Shown here: one piece after another, positions 9,187-17,132 of the stretch
How positions within the stretch are numbered: position 1 is the first letter of the stretch
Layout: each line of letters begins with the position of its first letter
NCBI GenBank assembly: GCA_034142505.1
Contig: JAWZDV010000075.1
Span: 1-64,000, forward strand
Source of the DNA: Hungatella_A sp034142505
GTDB taxonomy: Bacteria; Bacillota; Clostridia; Lachnospirales; Lachnospiraceae
Reading direction: 5' to 3'
DNA: 64,000 nt
Program-made: the position numbers and the translations under genes
Notes under the pieces: model-generated
Told to the model about the DNA's origin: nothing
What the model saw: the letters and a program-made list of their open reading frames with translations, nothing else
Databases searched by the model: none

Positions 9187-9226
9187 AATGCTCGTGTCAC
9201 TTGTGAACAACATGTGAACAGCAGAT

Positions 9227-9299
9227 GCGCCTTTAGCTCAGTTGGTAGAGCAGTAGACTCTTAATCTATTTGTCCAGGGTTCGAGTCCCTGAAGGCGCA
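9227..9299 (+). tRNA. tRNA-Lys (anticodon CUU)
   Basis: Complete cloverleaf. The acceptor stem is GCGCCTT with AAGGCGC, and the D arm is GCTC..GAGC. The anticodon stem GTAGA/TCTAT encloses the loop CTCTTAA, giving anticodon CTT. The T stem CAGGG/CCCTG encloses TTCGAGT. The discriminator is A and CCA is not encoded. It is a single-gene unit with its own promoter and terminator. Confidence 0.97.
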
Positions 9300-9327
9300 C
9301 TTTAAAGTACTGGCTTTGATGACTGAG

Positions 9328-9352
9328 AGCATCGGGGTTGGTGCTTTTTTTT
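9328..9352 (+). terminator. Terminator after tRNA-Lys
   Basis: A six-pair stem AGCATC/GGTGCT with loop GGGGTT is followed by eight T, 29 nt after the tRNA 3' end. Confidence 0.8.
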
Positions 9353-9414
9353 GTCATATACAGGCGGATGAATATAGAAAATGAATAAATGTGAGGTACA
9401 AGGGGGAATTTGAG

Positions 9415-9606
9415 ATGGAGTGTAAAAAATGTGGAACTCAATTAAAAGAAGGGCAGAAATTTTGTGAAAATTGTGGTGCAAAGGTTAAGGCGGACAAAAA
9501 TGAGAATAGGTCCAAGACCTTGCTGGGAAAACCGAAGGCTTTTTTATATAGGAATAATTCTATTGCTAGCTCTTGTGAGTATAATTTTATGTGTAGTAGT
9601 TTTTGA
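9415..9606 (+). CDS. Zinc-ribbon N-terminal piece of a frame-broken membrane protein
   Basis: Starts at ATG 9415 with AAGGGGGAA upstream. The product begins MECKKCGTQLKEGQKFCENC, a double CxxC zinc ribbon common at the cytoplasmic end of clostridial membrane proteins. After about residue 43 the frame leaves the conserved pattern and stops at 9606. The membrane helix expected next is encoded in the +1 frame (see the following entry). The likely break is the T6 run at 9540-9545: with five T the ribbon would read straight into FYIGIILLLALVS. Either the gene is disrupted or phase-variable, or the base count is a sequencing error. Confidence 0.7.
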   Translation: MECKKCGTQLKEGQKFCENCGAKVKADKNENRSKTLLGKPKAFLYRNNSIASSCEYNFMCSSF

Positions 9607-11149
9607 AAACAAGAGTTATAGTTATATAAAGGAGGACTACTATGGTGATGCAGTAAGCCTGACAGGAAGAATTATGGGGCAGCAGGAATTAAAAAAGATC
9701 AGTGAACTGCCAAGAGGGATAAAAAAGCAATATCAGGGAAGTCATTGTTTACTATTAGATCCCGTTTATAATTCTGACTATGATCTTAAAGAATCGGCGA
9801 CAGTATATTTGATTTGTCAAGATATAGAAGGCTTAAATATATCGGCAATAGGAGCGGCCGTTGTAGTAAACGGGCAGATACTCTATCACCAAAATGCGTA
9901 TGATTTATATTTTATTTTGGTCAATGAAGCGGAGATATTGCCTGAACAGGAAACGGAAGATATTGAGAATGATGATGGTTTATCAGAAATAACAGACGAT
10001 ACTGGATTGATGGAAAATACGGAAACAACTGTTGGTGATACAGGAGATATGGAGACTGGTGAGTTTATTTTTAATGAAAAACTGAAGGCTGAAAAAAATA
10101 CGGATTCATTATATCTTGATCAACTGTATCGGAATCCTATGCAGTATGCGGATGGAAATATCTACCGTCTAAGCGGCATTGTGAAATCCATTAACAAATC
10201 AGAAACGTACACAAGTGGTTTAATTACCGTGAATGAGATGGATGAGAGCAATGAACGGTTAATAAATTTTGAGTACTATGGCTGGCTGGATTGTGTGGAA
10301 GGTGATCTGGTTTCTTTCTATGGTTACATAACACCGAATGTTGCAACCTACACATTAAATTATCAGGATGGAAGAAGTAAAGAGATTCAAACCGCCAATA
10401 TACAGATTGATTATTACACCTATGGAGAAAGAACGGTATTAGATTTAACGGATTATGAGTGGGATTTTGTATGTGGCAGTTATGCTTTGGATGAAGAACC
10501 CGGTCAGTATGTTACGCTTACGAAAACAACATTTGGCGCTACACCGTATGAAATTGAGAGTATCACACAGGGAGTTAGTGCTATATCAAGCGGTAATACC
10601 CGTTCGGAATATATTAAAATAATGATGAGGATAGAAGAAAAATCCAGGACATTCAGGGTATATTTAGATGGAGACGCCTCATATTTTTATACGGTTGGAG
10701 AAGGAATAGGACAATTCGAAAGAGTGCCTTTGACAAAAATATACCAGTCTGATGAGGAACTGCAAGGAAAAGACCAGTCCAATATACGTAATTTAGAGGG
10801 AAATGGCTTTGACTTTGGTCTTATGGATGTAGTAAATATGGGATATCGATTTAATGAAAACGATACCCTTATGGAAATCCGAAGAGACAGTGAAACGGGA
10901 CCAATCTATATCATCTTCTTTGACCATTATGATAATGAGATATGGAAGGGCGAAATTAGCAGTCATGTTCTGGAAGATAGCGGAAATCTGCGGCTATATT
11001 TTAACGGAAAAGATCTGGCTGCAGATAAGGAGGAAGCCCTCTATATTGAGTGGAAAGCTACTGAAGGACCCAATTGGCCATATGTGCAATGTGATAGTGA
11101 CAACTTAGAAATAAGTGGTCTGTATTCACTTGATCATTTTATAAATTAA
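9464..11149 (+). CDS. Membrane-anchored extracellular protein, main part of the frame-broken gene
   Basis: The in-frame region runs to 561 codons, but the first about 28 residues are an out-of-frame reading of the zinc ribbon; the real sequence starts near 9545. It has one membrane helix (YIGIILLLALVSIILCVVVF), then an acidic Glu/Asp/Thr-rich linker (about residues 165-205) and two or more beta-rich extracellular domains. The part around residues 215-320 looks OB-fold-like (YRLSGIVKSINKS...VEGDLVSFYGYI), though this is only a visual impression. The rest is not recognised. The AT-rich codon use differs from most neighbours, hinting at acquired DNA. Confidence 0.7.
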   Translation: MKIVVQRLRRTKMRIGPRPCWENRRLFYIGIILLLALVSIILCVVVFENKSYSYIKEDYYGDAVSLTGRIMGQQELKKISELPRGIKKQYQGSHCLLLDPVYNSDYDLKESATVYLICQDIEGLNISAIGAAVVVNGQILYHQNAYDLYFILVNEAEILPEQETEDIENDDGLSEITDDTGLMENTETTVGDTGDMETGEFIFNEKLKAEKNTDSLYLDQLYRNPMQYADGNIYRLSGIVKSINKSETYTSGLITVNEMDESNERLINFEYYGWLDCVEGDLVSFYGYITPNVATYTLNYQDGRSKEIQTANIQIDYYTYGERTVLDLTDYEWDFVCGSYALDEEPGQYVTLTKTTFGATPYEIESITQGVSAISSGNTRSEYIKIMMRIEEKSRTFRVYLDGDASYFYTVGEGIGQFERVPLTKIYQSDEELQGKDQSNIRNLEGNGFDFGLMDVVNMGYRFNENDTLMEIRRDSETGPIYIIFFDHYDNEIWKGEISSHVLEDSGNLRLYFNGKDLAADKEEALYIEWKATEGPNWPYVQCDSDNLEISGLYSLDHFIN

Positions 11150-11163
11150 TATGGTTCATGTAT

Positions 11164-11206
11164 AAAAATCACCGCTACCCATTGAATGGATGGCGGTGAT
11201 TTTTTT
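11164..11206. terminator. Bidirectional terminator
   Basis: AAAATCACCGC and GCGGTGATTTT form the outer stem, with a CCATT/AATGG inner stem. A runs on one side and T runs on the other let it serve both the plus gene ending at 11149 and the minus gene ending at 11206. Confidence 0.85.
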
Positions 11207-12225
11207 CAGACTGTATTTTTTTCATTATCGATTCTTTCTAATGCCATCTGTAACAGCCCCACCCCCAAATCTTCATCCATGCTTTGATAGAGTTCGATCT
11301 CCGGGATGAGGATTTTATCGGTGGTGGTGGGATATAGCGCTTTCAGCCGTTCGCCGATGACGGGGGTGAGGGACTCGCTGTATAGAATGATGCGGTCGGG
11401 ATTGTAGATGCTTATGATGACCTGCATGACTTTGAGTGCGATATCCTCCAGGGCCTTAGGGGGGTAGGGGAAGGCGGTCCAGTCGATGTCCAGGGGAAGG
11501 TATTTCAATTCACCGGCAAGGCCGTTGCGGCCCTTTAGAATCTGATAATTATGGCAGAGACTGGCGCCGGCGGGGTATTTGGTGGGGAGATAGATGGCGG
11601 CGGTGTAGAAGTCCTGGCCGGCGGGATAATGCTGGTTGACGCAGTATCCCAGTAAGGCGGCATTGATGTCATTTTCCACGAAAACCGGTATATGGCAGCG
11701 GGCTTCGTAATAGGCGGCCAGCTCGGTATTTTTGAGGAGCTCATAGTCGCTGATGACTAAGCGGCCCTCGATCTCTTCCGCCGGCATGCCAAAGCCGATG
11801 ACACTGATGGCCGGATAACTGCTGATAAGGCCGTCTATGGCGCCGTGGAAGCTTTCTAAGGTGACGGTGGGAAGTTGTTCCAGATGACGGTCTAAAACCT
11901 CACCACAGAGGTTATAGACCGTATATTCAGCGGTATCCTGTCCGTCTGCTTCATACATATTCACAGTCAGGGCCAGGCGGTGATTGGCGTTGTAGCGGAA
12001 AGTGGCAGCCGGGCGGCCAAGCTGTGGCTGGACGATGGCATCCTCGGTGATCTCCCCATTGTCGAGCAACGTCTTAATCAGGGACTGGATTGTGACAACA
12101 CTCAGCCCCGACAGCTCTGCCAGCTGTGATTTTGTCAAAATTCTCTGCTCTCGTAAAATCTGGCGGAGCTTTTTTAAATTAGTCTCTTTTATCAAATTTC
12201 CCTTAGCAGTATTTTCTTTGCTCAT
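11206..12225 (-). CDS. ROK-like transcriptional regulator
   Basis: 339 residues. An N-terminal winged helix-turn-helix (about 12-75, with LTKSQLAELSGLSVVTIQSL) is fused to a ROK/actin-fold sensor domain. ROK motifs include VIGFGMPAEEIEG, VENDINAALLGY and GLAGELKYL. The Cys-rich zinc loop usual after the GxxGExGH motif is missing, so ligand binding may be altered. Such proteins usually repress sugar genes, but no sugar gene adjoins it; the nearest neighbour is the divergent cell-wall hydrolase at 12401. Target unknown. Confidence 0.8.
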   Translation of the reverse strand: MSKENTAKGNLIKETNLKKLRQILREQRILTKSQLAELSGLSVVTIQSLIKTLLDNGEITEDAIVQPQLGRPAATFRYNANHRLALTVNMYEADGQDTAEYTVYNLCGEVLDRHLEQLPTVTLESFHGAIDGLISSYPAISVIGFGMPAEEIEGRLVISDYELLKNTELAAYYEARCHIPVFVENDINAALLGYCVNQHYPAGQDFYTAAIYLPTKYPAGASLCHNYQILKGRNGLAGELKYLPLDIDWTAFPYPPKALEDIALKVMQVIISIYNPDRIILYSESLTPVIGERLKALYPTTTDKILIPEIELYQSMDEDLGVGLLQMALERIDNEKNTV

Positions 12226-12400
12226 AAAGGCCTCCGAAGATATGGAACTGAGTTAATAAAGTCTATTTATTAAGTTTACACGAGTTGAACTGAATCGTCA
12301 AGACCGCAGGAAAAAGACCAACTGTCAATACTTGTCTCTTTTCATCTCTACAAATATATGTTAAAATGAACAGGATTCGACAAAATCGAGAGGGACATTT

Positions 12401-13963
12401 ATGAACATAAAAAATAAAAAGAAATTATACATATGGCTTGCGGCGGCGCTGCTTGCATCCGTGGGTATGGCCGGGTGCGGTAAAAAGGCGGATACGCCGG
12501 CAAGTACAGAGACCATGGAAACCGAAGAGACATCTCCTGTGGAGCCGGAGACCGCGCTGGTGGATGGAATCGGCCAGCTGACGCCGGAGGGACCCGATTA
12601 TGAGGCAGTGAAAGATCTCACCATACCGGAGACGGAGCCGGCGCCCGAGTACCTGCGGGAGGGTGTGGAGCATGCGAAGGTGGCGGAACTTCAGGCCCGG
12701 CTGATGGAACTGGGCTTTATGGACAATGATGAACCCACCCAGTATTTCGGCCACATGACCCAGGCGGCGGTTCTCTCTTTCCAGAGACAGAATGAACTGG
12801 CTATGGACGGAATCGTCGGTTCTGCGACCTGGGATGCCATCATGACTCCGGATGCCAAGTATTATGCCGTGTCAAACGGTGTGGAGGGCGAGGATATCAA
12901 GAGAATCCAGAACCGTCTGTATGAGCTGGGGTATCTGGCTGCTGCGGATTTGGTGACGGGAAGATTCGGCGATATGACGGAGGCGGCGGTGATCAAGCTG
13001 CAGGAGGTCAACGGGATCGCTGTGGACGGCAAGGTGGGCCGGCAGACTATCAACCTGCTGTACAGCGATGAGATCAAGCCCAATATGCTGGCCTACGGAG
13101 ACAAGAGCGAAGTGGTGCTGGCAGCGCAGACAAGACTGAAAGATTTAGGCTATCTGACAACGGACCCGGATGGAAACTACGGTCTCGATACCACGGCGGC
13201 TGTGAAACAGTTCCAGTCCCGTAATGACCTGGTTGTGGACGGATACTTAGGGCCATCTACCCGTTTTACATTAAATGATTCCGGTGCCGTACCCAACGGC
13301 TTGTCACTGGGTGACCAGGGCGACACTGTTCAGCGGGTACAACAGCTGCTCAGCAAATACGGCTACCTCTCTTCCAGCAATGTGACGGGATATTATGGAG
13401 AAGTGACTGAGGGCGCGGTTAAGAATTTCCAGTCCACCAACGGACTCAGCAGTGACGGCTCTGTCGGACGGCAGACCATGGCCAAGCTGACCGGGGATAA
13501 GGTAAAGAAAGCAACCTCCAAGAGCGGTACGTCTTCCAGCAGCGGCGGCAGCAAGAAACCATCTTCCGGAAGCACCGGTGGAAGCGGCGGAGGAGGCGGG
13601 GGCGGTGTCAACTCCCTGATCTCCATAGCCAGTTCCAAGTTGGGAAGCCCTTACGTATACGGGGCCAAGGGGCCAAATTCTTTTGACTGTTCCGGGTTCA
13701 TCTACTGGTGTTTAAACCAGGCGGGAGTAAAACAGAGTTACCTGACTTCCTCAGGCTGGCGGAATGTGGGAAAATATACCAAGATCTCAAATTTTGGAGA
13801 TTTAAGGGCCGGCGATATCGTTGTGGTAAACGGCCATGTCGGAATCGTCGCGAATGGAGGAACCGTGATCGATGCCTCCTCCAGTAACGGCAAGGTCGTA
13901 CACCGAAGCTTAAGCTCCTGGTGGAGAAGCAACTTCATCTGCGGGTGGAGAATCTTCGGCTAA
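12401..13963 (+). CDS. Lipoprotein NlpC/P60 peptidoglycan hydrolase with four PG-binding repeats
   Basis: 520 residues. The signal peptide has a lipobox ending in MAGC (Cys26). An acidic linker precedes four peptidoglycan_binding_1-type repeats, at about residues 85-135, 160-210, 235-285 and 305-355, each with a G(Y/F)(L/M)...D.VG..T pattern. A Ser/Gly linker follows, ending in a run of Gly, then a C-terminal NlpC/P60 endopeptidase domain from about 400. The catalytic Cys430 (FDCSGF) and His479 (GHVGIV) are present. Expected to cut peptide stems outside the membrane in growth, division or sporulation. GAGAGGG precedes the ATG. Confidence 0.92.
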   Translation: MNIKNKKKLYIWLAAALLASVGMAGCGKKADTPASTETMETEETSPVEPETALVDGIGQLTPEGPDYEAVKDLTIPETEPAPEYLREGVEHAKVAELQARLMELGFMDNDEPTQYFGHMTQAAVLSFQRQNELAMDGIVGSATWDAIMTPDAKYYAVSNGVEGEDIKRIQNRLYELGYLAAADLVTGRFGDMTEAAVIKLQEVNGIAVDGKVGRQTINLLYSDEIKPNMLAYGDKSEVVLAAQTRLKDLGYLTTDPDGNYGLDTTAAVKQFQSRNDLVVDGYLGPSTRFTLNDSGAVPNGLSLGDQGDTVQRVQQLLSKYGYLSSSNVTGYYGEVTEGAVKNFQSTNGLSSDGSVGRQTMAKLTGDKVKKATSKSGTSSSSGGSKKPSSGSTGGSGGGGGGGVNSLISIASSKLGSPYVYGAKGPNSFDCSGFIYWCLNQAGVKQSYLTSSGWRNVGKYTKISNFGDLRAGDIVVVNGHVGIVANGGTVIDASSSNGKVVHRSLSSWWRSNFICGWRIFG

Positions 13964-13980
13964 GAGAATAGAATGATAAA

Positions 13981-14032
13981 AAAATACCAGATGCGGCAAA
14001 CGAGGAAACTCGCAAACCGTATCTGGTATTTT
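13981..14032. terminator. Strong bidirectional terminator
   Basis: An outer stem AAAATACCAGAT/ATCTGGTATTTT encloses a small CGAG-GAAA-CTCG tetraloop hairpin. It lies between the converging genes ending at 13963 (plus) and 14053 (minus). Confidence 0.88.
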
Positions 14033-14052
14033 CAGTTCATCACTCAATTATA

Positions 14053-16350
14053 TCAATTTTTTCTCTTAATCGGAAATCCAACCTGTGCTTTAAACAAATC
14101 CCCATCGATATAAAGGGTAAAGCTGCCACCCTGAAGTTCTGTTAAGTTCTTTGCAATTGACAATCCAAGCCCGCTTCCCTCCGTCGTTCTTGCCACATCG
14201 CCGCGCACAAAACGCTCCGTCAGTTCATCCGCCCGGATATTCAACGGATTCTCAGACACATTTTTAATGGTAAAATACACCATGTCGCCTTCTTTAAAAA
14301 TATCAATATATACCCGGCTGTTCATCATGGCATACTTAAACGTATTGTTATATAAATTTTCCAGAACTCGCCACAGCCGCCGCCCGTCCGCCTCAATAAT
14401 GATGGCCTCATCCGGAAAATGGGAGATCATCTCCAGGTGCCGGAGTTCGAATTTCTCTTCAAACTCACCATTGGTCTGCCAAACCAGCTCCACCAGATCA
14501 ATATCCGAGATCTCCAGTTTTAAGTTTCCGGAGCTTGCTTTGGAGGCTTCTACCAGGTCGTCTGTCAGAGTTTTCAGCCGCTGGGACTTCTGTTCCAGAA
14601 CCTCCAGATACCGCTGGATCTTCTCATCCTGCACCTTCTCCCTCTTAATCAAGTCAACATAGTTGATAATAGAGGTAAGCGGCGTCTTGATATCATGGGA
14701 TACATTGGTGATCAAATCCGCTTTCAACCGCTCACTCTTGACCTGCTCCTGCAGGGCTGCGTCAAGTCCGCACCCGATATTGTTAATTGCCTCCGCCAGC
14801 CGCCGCTCCTTGCCCGTAAATACATCCACATCAACTGTGTAACTGGTATCACCGGAGGAGATCGTGTAAAGCGCTTTGGCGATTTTCTCGCTCTCCACAG
14901 CATTTTTCAGAAGTTCCAAAAAAACCCAGATATTGAAGCAGACAATGGCAATTGCCGGAACCAGATAAAGCAGGGAAAATGACAGTAACTCCTGCTTGGT
15001 AAACAGGTAGGAAAAACCGGCAATCAGCAAGCCGTTCAACAGCACATACCCGAGAAATGTCAGGGTAAGCCTGAACGGGTAGGAAACACCACTCAAATAG
15101 CGTACGATCCACCGATAAAGTAAGTGTAGCAGACTGTTAGTCCACAGCACCTTGGCTTTATAACACCGAATCAGCGAAAATGCTTCCACCAGACTGCAAA
15201 GATAAATAATCGTATCCAGCAAAAGCCGCTCTGCAAAATTCCAATAATGATTATCCACCACCAGATGCAGGAAGCGGTAGCCGACCTTTTGTGCAAGAAC
15301 GGAAGCCAGCCATAACGCCAGAAGGAAGAGAAGTACATTGATCTCTATGGGCAGCCGGTCAAAACCGTGGAGCCGCAGTTCATCCTTCTTTCTGGTTTCA
15401 TATCCGGAGACCGGCAGCAGGCAGCATAGCGTGATGAGACAGCCCATCAGGCCGATGCCAAGAAGCACAAGACCGGTAATATAATCCACACGGATACTTA
15501 AATATTCGTGATTCGCCAGGGAGTAATCGTCCTCATGAGGATACGTGGTATCCAGTGCGATAATAATATAATAATTATTGTTGTTGTAAAGGTTATATTT
15601 CTCCAACAGGGACGTAATATTGTCGGGAATATACTTCATATTGGTATCAATCAGTATGGTTTCCCCGGAAATATACAGATAACGCCCCAGCTGTTTTAAT
15701 TCTTCCGGCGTCCGTTCAGCCACGTTGGTGTAAAGATGATTTTGCTGGCTGTCGTCCATATAAAACACCTGGAAATATAAGTTGGACGGTTTGTCTACAT
15801 AGTTGAACTGTATCCGGTAATACTCCCCCAGAAGCGTGAGCACTTCCACGGACAGCTGCTCCAAAGACGCATAAGCGTCCCCGGGTTCACTGTACTGCTC
15901 ATCAGGATTGTAGGCTTTCCAGTTGATCTGGGGGTAGGCCACCTCCTCATTGCTGGGAGATTTCGGCCCTCCGGCCACCTCGTAGGCGTCATCCAGATAA
16001 TAGCCCTTCTTTTTTGCCTCCCGCATCAGGTCATCCAACGTGTAAACCGAGGTCTTTCCGGTGTTGGCGGTTACGCTGACCATCTCTTTTGCATAGTCAA
16101 CTTTCCCGTCCGTCTCAAAAACATCCTTGTAATTGACATACTGGAAGACCTTCTCAATATCATCTTCCAGCAGTTCCTTAAACGCAAAAGTATCCGCATA
16201 AGATTCCTCATGAATCCAGCTGAGCCCTCTGCCATAGTTGGAGTTTAAGTAAATGAAGCTAAAACCCGTCAGAAGCAGGCCTAAAAATATCATGTGAAGC
16301 AGAAGGATAAACTGCTTTTTTAACTGCATAGACCATTGTATTTTCTTCAT
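14053..16350 (-). CDS. Sensor histidine kinase with multi-helix N terminus
   Basis: 765 residues. One membrane helix near residues 14-34 is followed by a large extracellular region (about 35-285) and several more helices (about 288-485). A short linker leads to HisKA, with the phospho-acceptor His near 553 in NVSHDIKTPLTS, and then HATPase_c. The N box (ENLYNNTFKYAM) and G box (EGSGLGLSIAKNL) are intact. It lies 20 nt after the response regulator, its evident partner. The five or more later helices resemble kinases that sense within the membrane. Signal unknown; wall stress or antibiotics are possibilities by analogy only. Confidence 0.92.
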   Translation of the reverse strand: MKKIQWSMQLKKQFILLLHMIFLGLLLTGFSFIYLNSNYGRGLSWIHEESYADTFAFKELLEDDIEKVFQYVNYKDVFETDGKVDYAKEMVSVTANTGKTSVYTLDDLMREAKKKGYYLDDAYEVAGGPKSPSNEEVAYPQINWKAYNPDEQYSEPGDAYASLEQLSVEVLTLLGEYYRIQFNYVDKPSNLYFQVFYMDDSQQNHLYTNVAERTPEELKQLGRYLYISGETILIDTNMKYIPDNITSLLEKYNLYNNNNYYIIIALDTTYPHEDDYSLANHEYLSIRVDYITGLVLLGIGLMGCLITLCCLLPVSGYETRKKDELRLHGFDRLPIEINVLLFLLALWLASVLAQKVGYRFLHLVVDNHYWNFAERLLLDTIIYLCSLVEAFSLIRCYKAKVLWTNSLLHLLYRWIVRYLSGVSYPFRLTLTFLGYVLLNGLLIAGFSYLFTKQELLSFSLLYLVPAIAIVCFNIWVFLELLKNAVESEKIAKALYTISSGDTSYTVDVDVFTGKERRLAEAINNIGCGLDAALQEQVKSERLKADLITNVSHDIKTPLTSIINYVDLIKREKVQDEKIQRYLEVLEQKSQRLKTLTDDLVEASKASSGNLKLEISDIDLVELVWQTNGEFEEKFELRHLEMISHFPDEAIIIEADGRRLWRVLENLYNNTFKYAMMNSRVYIDIFKEGDMVYFTIKNVSENPLNIRADELTERFVRGDVARTTEGSGLGLSIAKNLTELQGGSFTLYIDGDLFKAQVGFPIKRKN

Positions 16351-16370
16351 GTGTTCCCTCTGGCGTTTCC

Positions 16371-17069
16371 TTACTGCTTCTCAATCTTGTAGCCAACGCC
16401 CCATACCACCTTCAAGTACCGGGGCTCTCGCGGATTGATCTCGATCTTTTCGCGGATATGGCGGATATGTACGGCCACGGTGTTGTCGGCGCCGATGGCT
16501 TCCTCATTCCAGATCTGCTCGTAGATCTCATCGATGGAAAATACCTTGCCCGCATTTTTCACAAGCAGCAGCAGGATATTGTACTCGATGGGAGTCAGCT
16601 TGATCAGTTCATCATCCACCGTCACTTCTTTATTGTCATCATTGATCAGCAGACCGCCGCATTTATAGATCTGGTCGCTGCTCTGCTGGTTGTTCAAATT
16701 GCCCAGCTGGGTGTACCGGCGCATGTGGGATTTCACACGGGCCACCAGCTCCAGTGGATTGAACGGTTTGGTGATGTAGTCATCCGCGCCGATATTTAAG
16801 CCGAGAATTTTGTCGGTGTCCTCGGACTTGGCGGACAGAATAATGATGGGAATACTGCTGGTTTCACGCACCTTCAGCGTGGTTCGGATTCCATCCAGTC
16901 CCGGCATCATGACGTCCACAATCATTAAGTCAACAGCATGGGTTTCCAGTAATTCCAGAGCTTCATAACCGTCATAGGCTTTGATCACCTGGAACCCTTC
17001 GCCGGTTAAATAAATGTCAATGGCTTCTACAATCTGTTTGTCGTCATCGCATACGAGTATGGTCTGCAT
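16371..17069 (-). CDS. OmpR/PhoB-family response regulator
   Basis: 232 residues. The receiver domain has an acidic pocket DDD at 8-10, phospho-acceptor Asp52 (IVDVMMPGLDG) and the conserved Lys in ILSAKSED. The C-terminal winged helix (about 135-230) ends VVWGVGYKIE, typical of the family. ATG 17069 is chosen because AAGGAGG lies just upstream; a longer in-frame form to 17129 adds an unrelated 20-residue extension. It is followed at 20 nt by its histidine kinase and preceded at 63 nt by glgB on the same strand. Confidence 0.95.
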   Translation of the reverse strand: MQTILVCDDDKQIVEAIDIYLTGEGFQVIKAYDGYEALELLETHAVDLMIVDVMMPGLDGIRTTLKVRETSSIPIIILSAKSEDTDKILGLNIGADDYITKPFNPLELVARVKSHMRRYTQLGNLNNQQSSDQIYKCGGLLINDDNKEVTVDDELIKLTPIEYNILLLLVKNAGKVFSIDEIYEQIWNEEAIGADNTVAVHIRHIREKIEINPREPRYLKVVWGVGYKIEKQ

Positions 17070-17132
17070 TAGTTTTGCCTCCTTGGTAATGTGTGTTAGT
17101 GAGCAGGTTATGATGCCGGGTGAAATCAACAG

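Noticed and set aside
9540..9551. Programmed -1 frameshift at T TTT TTA
   Set aside because: A -1 shift leads to ATA TAG, an immediate stop; the continuing frame is +1, so the classic slippery-site mechanism does not fit.
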